Part shown: positions 10,219 through 20,656 of the stretch, piece by piece
Numbering within the stretch: the first letter of the stretch is position 1
Layout of the letters: each line of letters opens with the position of its first letter
Origin: Canna indica
Taxonomy: Eukaryota; Streptophyta; Magnoliopsida; Zingiberales; Cannaceae
Direction: 5' to 3'
Length of the DNA stretch: 64,000 nucleotides
Assembly (NCBI GenBank): GCA_034359265.1
Contig: CP136895.1
Span: 43,852,001-43,916,000, forward strand
Notes under the pieces: generated by a model
The model's input: only the letters and a program-made list of their open reading frames with translations
Database searches by the model: none
What the model was told of the DNA's origin: nothing
Position numbers and translations under genes: made by a program

Positions 10219-11853
10219 TGTTGGCTTAAGGTTTTCAACCTTGGTCTTAATCTCGATTTTGATGATAATAAATATGGAACTAATATTTCATTGAGAAATC
10301 TTTCAGGTTCCAAGTCGGTTAGCGCACGACGTCCCCGATAGAAAAAATCAAATAAATCGAAAAAATTGGCAAGGATGCTCGTCGACGCTCGGGATTCTTC
10401 GAGAAGTTAGAGTTTAGATTTAGGATGTCTAGTTTATATTGTAAATCCTCATGATGATGCATAAGAACCCAAAACCCGAACCCGAACCCCAAATCATGAA
10501 AACCCGGAAACCATCCTGAAATTCACTAAGCCTACGGAGCTCCTTGGAGGGCTATATGACCTAGACATTTTCTTGACAAAAAAAATGACGGTAATTGTAC
10601 CTTGGGTAGAAACTAGATAACGAGGTATTTTTAAGGATTTTTTAAAAGCCTTTAGCCTACCCATATTTGAACCAGGAGATTAGAAAATTTTCATTTTCCG
10701 AAAATTTGTACTAGACCCCAAAAACTAGATTTTGATTCTTAAATTTTTTGATTTTTTAGATATTTTTATTGAATCCAAATGGGGGTAATCATTATATAAC
10801 ATTTATGTTTTAAAGTTATTAACTTAAAATTAAGAAATATTATATAAGTAGACTTAGCGAAGACGGAACCAGTAAACGATCAAACAAGTAGAAAAAACCA
10901 AGAAGTGCAGTCTGCCCAGTTTCGGTCGATCGAATGGTGCCAAAAACTGGCAATAGCCAATTTGGTCGATCGGTCGGTCGACCGAAGTGTGCCAGAAAGC
11001 GGTAGTTTGCTTTTGGTTGATCGACCGGCCATCGACTGGACGGCGAAAATGACTAGTTTTCCACCCGTTGAGTCGGCTGTTTCATGCCATCTCCTCAAGG
11101 CTTATAAATAGAAACCTTAGCATGCCTTTCACCCCGAATTCAACATACCTTGAGCCATATTTTGATGATCCTTGAGCTTGATTGAGCCACCATTCTTGAA
11201 ATCCCTAGCTTTGATCTTTCAGCTCCTTGAGTAAGCCTTGACATCATTGATTCACCATCAAGGTATCAAGAGGAAGCTAGGAAACTTTATTTGGAGCTAA
11301 GTATTTTTTTGATTGATTTATTGCTCCATTTGGTGTTGTATTTTCTTATTTATTTCTTTGTATTTGAGCTTGTGTAAGACCTAGAGTGTGGGTTTTGAAA
11401 TTGGGTGGTTGCCTTTGTGTTTGAGGCTTAATTCCACCGATGTAAACTTAGTTTACTAGGATTAGTTGAGTTGTCCCTTAGGTTGAGGTGGAAGAGTGCT
11501 CTTGGTAAGAAGGCAGAGACTTCCGGGTGTGGAAGTGCCTTAGGTTGAGAGCGAGACTCTTCGGGTCAAAGTCCTCGTTGTAAAGGAAACGATATAATCT
11601 AGTAAAGCTAAGTTTGGAAATCCTAAGCAGGGTGCTTAGGTAGTGGAGTAGGCATTGGGGCCGAACCACTATAAACACTTATGTTAGCATTATTTTCTTT
11701 GTGTATCGCTTTGCTTATCTTTATTACTCGCTTCCGCATTTAGTCGTCAATTGTGAATTGTCTAAATAACCAAAGAAATGATTAAAATCAGGATTTAGGC
11801 TAATTAATTAGTTAACACACTATTCACCCCCTGTGGGGCCATTTCACCCAACA
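10219..11853 (+). mobile_element. Solo LTR, Sirevirus-type (1635 bp, TSD CAAAC)
   Basis: Starts TGTTGGCTTAAGGTTTTCAA and ends TTTCACCCAACA, with TGTTGG/CCAACA inverted termini. The 5-bp duplication CAAAC is perfect (10214-10218 and 11854-11858). Contains TCGGTCGATCGA and CGGTCGGTCGACCGA palindromic blocks upstream of a TATA box (11103-11110), and the conserved downstream tail TAGTGTGT/ACACACTATTCACCCCC seen in all related LTRs of this window. Internal sequence is absent, so it was produced by LTR-LTR recombination. Confidence 0.92.
11103..11110 (+). promoter_or_regulatory. TATA box of the solo LTR
   Basis: TATAAATA downstream of the palindrome block. The same box lies at the equivalent position of the other Sirevirus LTRs here (15704-15711, 24507-24514, 47782-47789 on plus; 40298-40305 and 46435-46442 on minus). 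Confidence 0.7.
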
Positions 11854-12087
11854 CAAACATGGTATAGCTGTTGTCCCAGGACACCTAATGTCCTGTCCTT
11901 GTCTCTGTTTGGTGTCCTGTGATAGGCAGTTTGCGAACCAAACGGGCCCTTAGAGCTGTTAATGGATTAGGTTCACTACTGTGTGGTTTAATTAGAAAAT
12001 TGGATGCAATCACAATAATAATTTGAATTAACATCTAGATTAGTGATGAGAGGGAATACATTTATGGGCTTAAAAACATCATTAGTA

Positions 12088-12470
12088 GTAGGGGTATGAC
12101 CATTGTCATCACTATTTTCATTAAATGTAGTAAGCTTCTAGATTTTTGCATAATTATAAAGCATATTTAGTTTAGCCCAAATATCAAAACTCGATTTGTA
12201 ATGCATGACTTTTATAAAAGTTTCATTCGAAAATGAACAATATAAGCAATTTATTATTTTAGCATTTAAATCAAACAAATTAATCTCATATTGAGTCCAT
12301 GCATGCATGTCATTCATAAGTTCAACATATTCAATTATTAACATGTTAGAAACACTTAAACCTCAAGTCTTTAAAAATGTGCACATTTTATTTTTTCAAA
12401 GACCCGAAGTTTAGCTCGATCATCGAACCCAGGAGGTGTAGGAAATAAACACTTTAGTGCCATTATAGGA
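12088..12470 (-). pseudogene. Sirevirus gag N-terminal fragment (element C)
   Basis: Minus strand: start at about 12470 with MALKCLFPTPPGFDDRAKL, then after a break MNDMHAWTQYEINLFDLNAK and VMHYKSSFDIWAKLNMLY. This corresponds to the N-terminal half of copia/Sirevirus Gag (compare the DKVMHCSSAYDL stretch of element B). The segment 12088-12140 also aligns with noncoding-strand sequence at 45240-45300 of element B. The rest of the element is missing to the left. Confidence 0.8.
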
Positions 12471-12516
12471 TTAGAGTTCTTGTAGAAGAGATGGTGAAAT
12501 CTCAAACTACCAATCT

Positions 12517-12528
12517 GCTCTGATACCA
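12517..12528 (-). other. Primer-binding site of element C
   Basis: Minus-strand TGGTATCAGAGC, complementary to the 3' end of plant initiator tRNA-Met, two bases inside the LTR that starts at 12531. Confidence 0.9.
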
Positions 12529-12530
12529 AA

Positions 12531-12878
12531 TGTGAGAGGAAATGACATACTGAAGGGTGGGAGAATAGTGTGTAAGAATTAAACCTAAGTTCAATTTTAT
12601 TGATTTGTGATAGCAAATGACAAGTTTAATAACAAACGGAAGGAAACATGAGCAAATAGGCACACAAGCAAATACTTCAATGCTAACACAAAGAATTTAT
12701 AGTAGTTCAACTTCTAATCAAGCCTACATCCACTACCTAAGCACTTAGGATTTCAATCAAGTTTACAAAACAAAAAGTTTCCTTCAAGAGGATTTACAAG
12801 CTAAGATTACAAACCCTCTCCTTGAGGGTCATTGTCTCTCTGAGAGTACCTCCAACACCTCTATCTTTGAGGACAACT
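12531..12878 (-). mobile_element. 5' LTR fragment of Sirevirus element C
   Basis: On the minus strand this is the 3' end (R-U5) of the LTR, abutting the PBS. It carries the family marks CACTACCTAAGCACTTAGGA and TTATAGTAGTTCAACTTCT. Truncated at 12878, where a plus-strand LTR start begins. Confidence 0.8.
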
Positions 12879-13373
12879 TGCTGACTTAAGATTTTCAACC
12901 TTGGTCTTTATTCTTGCCTGAACATCGGAGCGGTGCGGTCCGGTCTAGTGTCTCTCCTGGTCAGGTGTAACTCCGGTAGGGGGCCTTGCAAAAGACACTC
13001 TTACACTCAAGTCAAAATATGTTTGAGGTGGAGATAATAGAAATTGGAATCTAGGTTACCTGACGTGTGTTGTATCTATATGTATTGTAGGGTGAGGTAT
13101 GATTGGCGATGATGTCGCCCAATAATCTCATATGGATGCCACTTAGAATGGGTCGAGGCTGATCCCAGAGATGACAGGCTTGTAATGACGAATTTCTCGT
13201 AATTAATAAGGACGTGGATGTCCTTGTATGACTGGATGGAGCCCCCCAGCTAAGCTGTCTGACTTGTCTCGAGTTTGGTTCATGAGTGTAGGCGCTTCTG
13301 GGACTAATCATGTTGGACCCTAAGTGTTAGTCCAGTCCAGTCTTAATCACGATTTTGATGATAATAAACTCAG
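12879..13373 (+). mobile_element. Short LTR 5'-end fragment, split by a small element
   Basis: TGCTGACTTAAGATTTTCAA and GTCTT, then (after the insertion at 12909-13339) AATCACGATTTTGATGATAA: together the first ~60 bases of a Sirevirus-type LTR. It ends where another LTR begins at 13374. Confidence 0.75.
12909..13339 (+). mobile_element. Small dispersed element, copy 2 (431 bp, TSD GTCTT)
   Basis: Second copy of the 2417-2830 element, inserted in an LTR. GTCTT at 12904-12908 and 13340-13344 is the duplicated target, and removing the insert restores the LTR consensus at that point as seen in 10219-11853. That empty-site comparison fixes both ends (TATTCTTG... to ...AGTCCA). Confidence 0.85.
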
Positions 13374-14298
13374 TGTTGGTCTAAGGTTTTCAACCTAGGT
13401 CTTAATCTTGGTTTTGATGATAACAAACATGAAAGTAATGATTTTATGGAGAAATATTTTCAGGTTCCAAGCTGAGTAGCGCACGACGTCAGCGATTGGA
13501 GAAATCGAAAAAATCGAAAGGACGCTCGTTGACGCTCGAAATTCGTTGAAAAGTTAGAGTTTAGATTTAGGGTGTCCAGAATGCTTGTACTAATCCTTAT
13601 TATGATGAAAATAACCCTAAAAACTAAACCCAAAAATTAAAACCTGGACCGGTGATCAAACCGCAATGAAGCTGCACACTTTGCAGTTATCAGTTGCAGG
13701 TTTGGTCGATTGACCGTCAATCGACATGCGACCAGCGGGCCCAACGGCTCTTTTGTAGCCGTTTCAAACCATTGAGCTCAAGAGTTGAGTTCCGTTCTGC
13801 CTATTTAAAGGCATTGGCATCCTTCATTTGACCTCTTTGAACATATTAAGTCATCGTTTATCTTGTGTAAGCCTTGAAAGAGCTATTTTTTTATTCTTGA
13901 CCTAGTTGAGCTTGAAACTTGATGTTTGCCCTTTGCTCTTCAAAGATTCATCTTCAAAAGGCATCAAGATGACTAGGTTGCATCATTTGTAGCTAAGTAT
14001 TTGTTTTGTGTATTTATAACTCCTTTTGTGTTGTATTTTGTGATTCTTGTAGTTGTGAAAACCTAGGTTGCTAGGTTTGTAAGTTTGGTGGTTGCCTTTG
14101 TGCAGAGGCATAAGTCCACTAGTGTAAACTTAGTTTGGTAGGGTTAGTTGTGTAGTCTTTATAAGAAGAGGTGTTGGAGGTACTCTTGGTGTGTGAGAGT
14201 AACCCTCGGTGTGAGGGTCGGTGCCTTAGCGTGTAAATCCTCTTGTAGGATACATTTAAACTAGTAAAACTAGAGTTTGAAATCCTAAGCGTGGTGCT
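13374..14298 (+). mobile_element. Sirevirus-type LTR, 5' two-thirds
   Basis: Begins TGTTGGTCTAAGGTTTTCAA, close to the start of 10219-11853, and runs through the leader to GAAATCCTAAGCGTGGTGCT, where an opposite-strand LTR (from 14299) interrupts it. The continuation with TAGGTAGTGGAG is not found on the other side because that LTR is truncated near 17068. Confidence 0.8.
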
Positions 14299-15066
14299 TG
14301 TTGGGTGAAATGACACACTAGAGGGGGTGGTGAATAGTGTGTTATCTAAACTTGCCGCCTAATTCCGATTTTAATCGTTTGTTAAGTTATTTAGGCAAAT
14401 CACAATTTATCGATTAGATGCGGAAGCAAAAATAAACCAATTAAGCACAAACAAAGAAAACAATACTAACACAGAGATTTATAGTGGTTCGGCCCCAATG
14501 CCTACTCCACTACCTAAGCACTCCGCTTAGGATTTCCAAACTAAGTTTACTAGATTAAATTGATTCCCTTACAACGAGGACTTTGACCCGAAGAGTCTCG
14601 CTCTCCACCTAAGGCACTTCCACACCCGAAAGTCTCCGTCTTTTTATCGAGAGCACTCTTCCACCTCAACCTAAGGGACAACTCAACTAATCCTAGTAAA
14701 CTAAGTTTACACAAGTGGCTTTACACCTTCTACACCAAGGTAACCACTTACACACAAGACCTAACACTAGGTCTTCTTATACGCTCAAATGCAATGAAAT
14801 AAATTACAAAAATACACAAGTAATGGAGCAAATAAATAATACAACAAATACTTAGCTCCAAACACGAGTCCTAGTTCCTCTTGATGCCTCAATGATGAAT
14901 CGTTCAAAGGTTGAAGGCAAGATCAAGGATGTATCATGGAAACTAGGGTTGTCAAAGGGATGACTCAAGGAATGCTTTGAAAATGATCAAGAATGGGTCA
15001 ATGGAAGCTTGGATCAGTTGTTAAGAAGGGTTAACGAAGGATGGAGAGGAGTATTTATAACCCCTT

Positions 15067-16487
15067 TGTTGGCTTTAGGTTTTCAACCTTGGTCTTAATA
15101 TCTTAATCTCGATTTTGATGATAACAAATATGGAACTAATATTTTGTCGAGAAATCTTTCAGGTTCCATATCGATTAGCGTTCGATGTCCTCGATCGAAA
15201 AAATTGGAAAATCGAAAGGACATTGATCGTCGTGCTCGGGTTCGTCGCGGAAAATTCTCGAAGATCGACGTGTGCACCAAAGTCACATTGGACGAGTCCA
15301 AAGTTCAAATGAAAAGCTCTCCAAATTGATGCTCGTTGAAAGTCGGAACCCAGAAATGAAGCGCGGAAGAAAAAGGGCTGAAAAATCAATTTCAGCCTAG
15401 GTTCGGTCGACCGGGCGGTCAATCAAATAGGGTTTGTAAAATGGCAGTAGCCATCTCCGGTCGACCGAAGGATGCCGCAAAGCGACAGTAGCCACTTCGG
15501 TCGACCGACAAAGGCTAAATTCTGGCAGAGAACGCGTCGGTCGATCGGACTGCGTACAACCAAAGGCGCAAACTTGCGTCGATCGATCGATGGGTCGACC
15601 GAATGTGGGATCAATTGTTTTGCATCTGGCAGTTGACCCGTCGATCGAGTGCACACAGAGAGGAAGGCAGCGGTCGTTCGAGCTGTCGTTTTCTTCGTGA
15701 GGGTATAAATATACCTCATCTAACTCCTTTTAATCTTCTTCCTTGATTAATACAGATATTATTGACATTCTAAAGGGAGTTTAGAGCCTTCCAAAGATCG
15801 ATTGCAGCGCGCTTTGCTCTTCGGTCGAGTTCTTCTTCAAGCGCCATCTGCTCCTCAACTCTGCTTCAACTCAAGATTCATCTTCTGGCGAGTTGGAGGT
15901 TTCAAGGCCTGGAAAAGAGCACGAACTCTTTGTTTTATTTTAAGCTCTTTTCACTTGTATTTTTTTAACTGTTATTTGAAACTGTTGTTTGATTTGTACG
16001 TGTGATAGACCTAGGATTGTTAGGTCTAAAATTGGAAGTGGTTACCTTGTTGTGTAGGTGTAAAGCCACTTGTGTAAATATAGTTTACTCGGTTAGTTCT
16101 AGTTGTCCCTTAGGGTTGAGGTGGAAGAGTGCTCTCGATAAGAAGGCGGAGACTTCCGGGTGTGGAAGTACCTTAGGTTGAGAGTGAGACTCTTCGAGTC
16201 AAAGTCCTTTATGTAAGGGAAACTAATTAATCTAGTTAAACTAGTTTGGAAATCCTAAGCGGGGTGCTTAGGTAGTGAAGTAGGCATTGGGGCCGAACCA
16301 CTATAAATTTGTTTGTTTGCATTGATTTATTGTCTGTATTAATTGTTTTATTATTTATCGCTTTTGCATCTAATCATCAAATTATAAATTGCCTAATTAG
16401 TTTAAGAGAATGATTAAAATTAATTTAGGCTAATTAATTTAGATAACACACTATTCAGCCCCCTCTAGTGTTGCCATTTCGACTACA
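15067..16487 (+). mobile_element. Solo LTR, Sirevirus-type (1421 bp, TSD CCCTT)
   Basis: Starts TGTTGGCTTTAGGTTTTCAA, ends CATTTCGACTACA. Perfect CCCTT duplication at 15062-15066 and 16488-16492, and the host LTR resumes directly after it. Contains at least five GGTCGACC/GATCGATC palindrome blocks (about 15405-15640), then a TATA box at 15704-15711, then the R-U5 tail with GGAAATCCTAAGCGGGGTGC. Confidence 0.92.
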
Positions 16488-16534
16488 CCCTTAATCGAAC
16501 GGCAGCTCAACGGGCGGAAAACTAGTTGTTTTTG

Positions 16535-16815
16535 CCTTTGGTCACTTGCCAGTCGATAGTCGATCGACTGCCCAGCGATCGCTGGCCTAATCGCTCTGTT
16601 CGGTCGACCGACGGGTCGACCGAATGAGTCGCAATATGTGATCCGCAATTCGGTCGATCGATCGGTCGACCGACGCATGCACTGCCCGAGTTTGGCCTTT
16701 GTCGGTCGACCAAAGTTGCCTTCTGCTGCTTTTTGGCAAACTTCGATTGATCGATCGGTCGACCGAATTGGCTACTGCCTATTTTTGACACTATTCGGTT
16801 GACCGAACGAAAACT
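16535..16815. repeat. Palindrome cluster (TCGGTCGACCGA and variants)
   Basis: Repeated self-complementary blocks built from TCGGTCGACCGA, TCGATCGA and GGTCGACC, e.g. CGGTCGACCGACGGGTCGAC (about 16600-16620) and TCGATCGATCGGTCGACCGA. The same cluster lies in every Sirevirus-type LTR of this window, upstream of the TATA box. Confidence 0.9.
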
Positions 16816-17068
16816 GGACGACTGCTAGTTTGCTTGGCATTCTTTGCTTGTTTGGGTTCCGTCTTCGCTAAGTCTACTTATATAAAATTTATTAACTTTA
16901 AGGTAATAACTTTAAAATATAAATGTTATATAAGGATTACCCCCCATTTGGATTCAATAAAAATATCTAAAAAATCAAAATATAGTTTTTGGGGTCTAGT
17001 ACAAATTTTTCGAAAACGAAAATTTCCTAATTTCTCGAGTCAAATAAGGGTAGGCTAAAGGCTTCCTT

Positions 17069-18094
17069 ATTTGGAGGCATACCATGGTACCTAATTCATA
17101 CCAGTGAAGACTACGTTCTTTGCGGAACAGTACGCCCGACTATTCTTGGATATGATTGTGGCATACCATGGTACCCCGGTGATGATTATATCCGACTGCG
17201 GTACCTAGTTCACAGCCCGCTTTTGGCAGTGCTTCCAGGAAGCCTTGGGTACCCAGGTGCATTTCAGCACAGCTTTCCATCCGCAGACTGACGGGCAGTT
17301 TGAGAGGACCATCCAAACTTTGGAGGACATGCTGAGAGCATGCGTCCTAGATATGGCCGACGGCTGGGAAAGGCACCTATCGCTGATAGAGTTCGCCTAC
17401 AACAATAGCTATCACAGTAGCATTGACATGACTCCTTTTGAGGCCTTGTATGGGCGGCGGTGTAGGTCTCCGGTGGGCTGGTTTGAGGCCAGGGAATCAC
17501 TCATGGTGGGCCCTGATCTGGTTGAAGAAGCGGTAGAGAAAGTGAAGGCCATAAAGGGAAGACTGTTGGCGGCCCAGAGTCGACAAAAAAAGTATGTCGA
17601 CAAGAAGGCCAGGGAATTAGAATTTGCCGAGGGTGATTTAGTCTTCCTGAAGGTCTCTCCTATGAAAGGGGTGGTCCGGTTTGGGAAGAAGGGAAAACTG
17701 GGCCTAGGTACATTGGGCCTTTTCCCATTCTCAAGCGGAGGGGCGAGGTGGCCTATGAGCTGGCATTACCTCCTAGCCTGAGCAGAGTACACCCGATCTT
17801 CCATGTATCCATGCTTCGGAAATATGTAAAAGATGATTTGCATGTGATCGAGCCCTTTTCTATTGAGGTAGATCCGGCCATCTCGTTCGAGGAAAGGCCG
17901 GTAGAGATCCTTGACTGCTAAATCAGGAAGCTAAGATCCAAAGAAATTCCCCTGGTAAAGGTCAGATGGGAGCACCATTCCGGGCAAGAGGCCACTTGGG
18001 AGATAGAGCAGGACATGAGAGAGCGCTACCCTTCCTTGTTCGAGGAGCCGATAAGTCCTTGTTATTCAAGTAAATTCAAGGACGAATTTCCCTT
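17069..18094 (+). pseudogene. Ty3/gypsy chromovirus pol: integrase C-terminal half and chromodomain
   Basis: Integrase encoded here reads FFAEQYARLFLDMIVAYHGTP, then a DCGT-stop-FTARFWQ segment, then VHFSTAFHPQTDGQFERTIQ and the catalytic-core tail LRACVLDMADGWERHLSLIEFAYNNSYHSS, PFEALYGRRCRSP, and the [15 protein letters not shown] block typical of plant chromovirus integrase. After a frame break near 17700 come [15 protein letters not shown] and a chromodomain-like VKVRWEHHSGQEATWEIEQD before the PPT. A TAG replaces the usual Gln after DCGT (CAG to TAG), and another stop lies near 17920. Upstream domains are missing: sequence left of about 17069 belongs to an unrelated LTR. Confidence 0.9.
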
Positions 18095-18106
18095 AAGGGG
18101 GGAAGG
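18095..18106 (+). other. Polypurine tract of the gypsy element
   Basis: AAGGGGGGAAGG immediately before the LTR start TGTAAGACC, the standard plus-strand primer position. Confidence 0.85.
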
Positions 18107-18107
18107 T

Positions 18108-20656
18108 TGTAAGACCTGTGAAAATTTCCTAATATAAAAATCTATTTTGGTGCAGCGCGCCGGACCCGGGGATAGTCGAGTCGAGCCTCAGGATCGCCTC
18201 GAGTGAAAAGGTATGACTTGACTATTGATGCATGGAATTTAATTGGGTGATTGACCTTCCTTTTATGCAATCATACCTTAAATCAAGTTTAAATCGACTC
18301 ATGTTGTGGGTTGAGTCGGAACCCAAGTCGAGTTCGGGTTTAGTCGAGTCTTGAGTAGGAGTCAAGTGAGTCAAGAGCCTATATGGAAGGCTAGATGAGG
18401 GATTAAAACCCCTCATCCTTGTGCGTGCGACTCATCTTTGAGTCGCACAAGGCAGCCTAGGGAGAGGGGGAGAAGAAGCAAGGAAAAGGGGGGAACTTTG
18501 GGTCGTCTCGGGATTTCGCGCCATCGCCGGAAGATTCGAAGTTGCTGTCATCCGATCTTTCATTCTCCGCAATTGAGGTGACTGGTTGGATTTGAAAAAA
18601 ATGGGGGAGGAGGGTAGCCGAACCCTTAGTGGTGATAGGATCGTGTTTTCTCACGATTTTTCGATGAATCGGGTTTCCGTAGTTGTATGTGCATGATTCT
18701 TGTGTCAATCTTTGCCGGATTATTTTTTTTTCTCATTGTTTTCTCAGATCTAGGGCTGCCGAATCATGGGGAAAGGCGAAAGGTCATGCCAAAATTTTGC
18801 CCAATCCCCTTGATGGAAGTAGAGCCCTTAGATGATCATAAATCTATCGATAGAGCATTCTACGTCGTCGATTTCCTGTGTTAAAAGGTTTGTCTTCCCT
18901 AGGACTCCTAGGTATGGCCGAATGAACCCTAAGCCTCATGAGAAGGGTTTGGCCAAGGGTAGGGAAAGGGGTAAATTAGTCCTTGTAAAAATAAGATATA
19001 TCAGAGACGAAGAGTTAGGGTCGGAGATAAAATCCTCTTTCCTTTCCTACCCTAAGGGCCATGGCTGAGCAAGGTTTCCTTTGCTCAAGGCTCGGCCAAG
19101 CCTAGGGACGGGGAAAAGGTTGAGCTTTAGATGGAAACTTCCATAGAAAATGTTCAAACGGTAGAGGCATTATGTTACTTAGAAAGAACACTAACCATAG
19201 TAAGTAAATTGATTGATTTATGAGATTGTAGGAATGCTAGCTTGATGACATCCTTAGGTCATTAAATCTTTTAAATTGAAATGATGTAATAGTTTACCAT
19301 GCTTAGTATTTCATGCATTTTTGAATTCATTGCTACCTTGTCTAGATCAATTGTTTCTTATTGAGCTTAATTCTCAAGGTAGTGTATAATTGTTATGCAT
19401 GAATATTGTGGCTATATATAGATGATACTGTAAAGTTTGCTTACTTTTTTTTAAATTATACTTGCTGTCCTAAAATGTTCAGGGGCGGAATTCCAAGGTC
19501 GGTACATGGAATTCCTCACCCAAGGTAGTGTCTAATGTTAGATAACATGTAGGACGTTGCGAGACGCTCAACATATATGAAAACTTAGCTAGGAGATGAC
19601 ATAACTTTTAGGACTTCTAGTAAACATTTTGGAAACCTAGAACTCTCTTAGGTGTACACATTTTGAAAGGGCATCATTAAATTGTTGACCCTGTAGCCCG
19701 GATTAGGGCCAGATACGGGTAATGGCCCAAAAGGTATATAAGGAAACTCTAGGATATTGATTGTGTGATGTGCTTGAGATGGCCCGCCGAGAAGCGTGGA
19801 GGTTAGAAATGACCAATGCTTAGCTCGGCCAGTGTTTGGGTCTTGAGGTGCGCCAGCGGGCCCACTGGGTGCCAGACCCTAGTTGGGTGGAACTAGCTAT
19901 CCTTACCCTAGACGGTGTCCGGAGACTAGTGGACAATCCTAGTCGAAGGCCCAGGATTGTTTGTTTTCATCTGGATATGATGTGGCTGACGGCCAGTATG
20001 ATTATACCTTGTTTGGTAGGGCCGGCTGTAGCCGAGATTTTTATTCCACAAGTTGGCCCAAGGGTCGGATGCCGGAGGCTTGATAGGCCGAGATGACGGG
20101 TTTTCACATATTCGGTTAACGCAGAATGACCTATGGGGTTAGTAGTCACAATAAAAGTATCTTACCTCCCTGAATATACATTATGTTACCTTATATGATA
20201 TGCTTGAATAACTGAGGATTATGTGGAGGTTCCCTAGAACCACTCACTGAGTCCTAAGTGGACTCATAGTTTGTTCTTGTTTTTGCAGAGCATGAGCAGT
20301 GATTGTGACCAGTCGACATGGTGAAGCTGGTGGGCGGGAGGTGGTGTCATATCTCGTAGCGGCATCCATGAGTCATAGACCAGTGTTTAGTTGTTGTTTT
20401 ATTTTCTGCATTGATAGTTGTATTTTGTAAGTATTTGTAAAAACTTGATACTTGAGACGTTCAGTTGTTCTGATGTTGGTTTTCTTATTTGGTTTAAAAA
20501 CATAAAATTGTGAACTTTGAAAGCTTTTTAATAAAGTTTGTGTTCAGATTTCTTTTATCGATACGTTCTGGTTTTCTTTATATCAGTTTAGACAGTAGGC
20601 TACGGGGCAGGATGTAGGCCCTGGCTGGTCACACTACCCTCAGTTGGGGTGTAACA
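18108..20656 (+). mobile_element. 3' LTR of the gypsy chromovirus (2549 bp)
   Basis: Starts TGTAAGACCTGTGAAAATTT and ends TTGGGGTGTAACA. It follows the PPT of the integrase fragment. A full inverted copy (26037-28580) has nearly the same length and matches in blocks across its length. The CGGACCCGGGGATAGTCGAG segment near its 5' end and the CACTCACTGAGTCC block near 20240 are shared. No coding sequence; small ORFs in it are incidental. Confidence 0.9.

Larger units (their letters stand above)
8799..11949. mobile_element. TIR DNA transposon carrying a TCP gene fragment
   Basis: The left end AGGCTCATTTATTTCG faces the right end whose reverse complement is GGGCCCGTTTGGTTCG (11 of 16 matches), and both are bordered by TTA (8796-8798, 11950-11952). 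Inward of the TIRs both sides share a GGACAGGACA motif, again inverted. A TTA duplication would favour PIF/Harbinger, but a 3-bp match is weak evidence for the superfamily. Contents: a class I TCP pseudogene at 9034-9646 and, inserted later, a solo LTR at 10219-11853. Without that LTR the element is about 1.5 kb. No transposase is present. Confidence 0.6.
14299..17068 (-). mobile_element. Minus-strand Sirevirus LTR split by a solo LTR
   Basis: Parts 14299-15066 and 16493-17068. The left end TGTTGGGTGAAATGACACAC is the minus-strand LTR 3' end; the right part contains the palindrome cluster and then aligns, inverted, with 10600-10900 of the solo LTR (AAGTCTACTTATATAA, GGGGTCTAGTACAAATTTT). Matching stops at about 17068 (AAAGGCTT), where gypsy sequence starts. 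The 15067-16487 solo LTR is nested within it. Confidence 0.82.

Noticed and set aside
15397..16791. Several overlapping ORFs rich in R-S-T-D/R-S-V-D repeats on the minus strand
   Set aside because: They are translations of the GGTCGACCGA palindrome clusters and are open because the 12-bp repeat lacks stops.
18108..20656. Protein-coding gene in the 18.1-20.7 kb region
   Set aside because: The full-length inverted copy at 26037-28580 shows it is LTR; its ORFs are not shared between copies.
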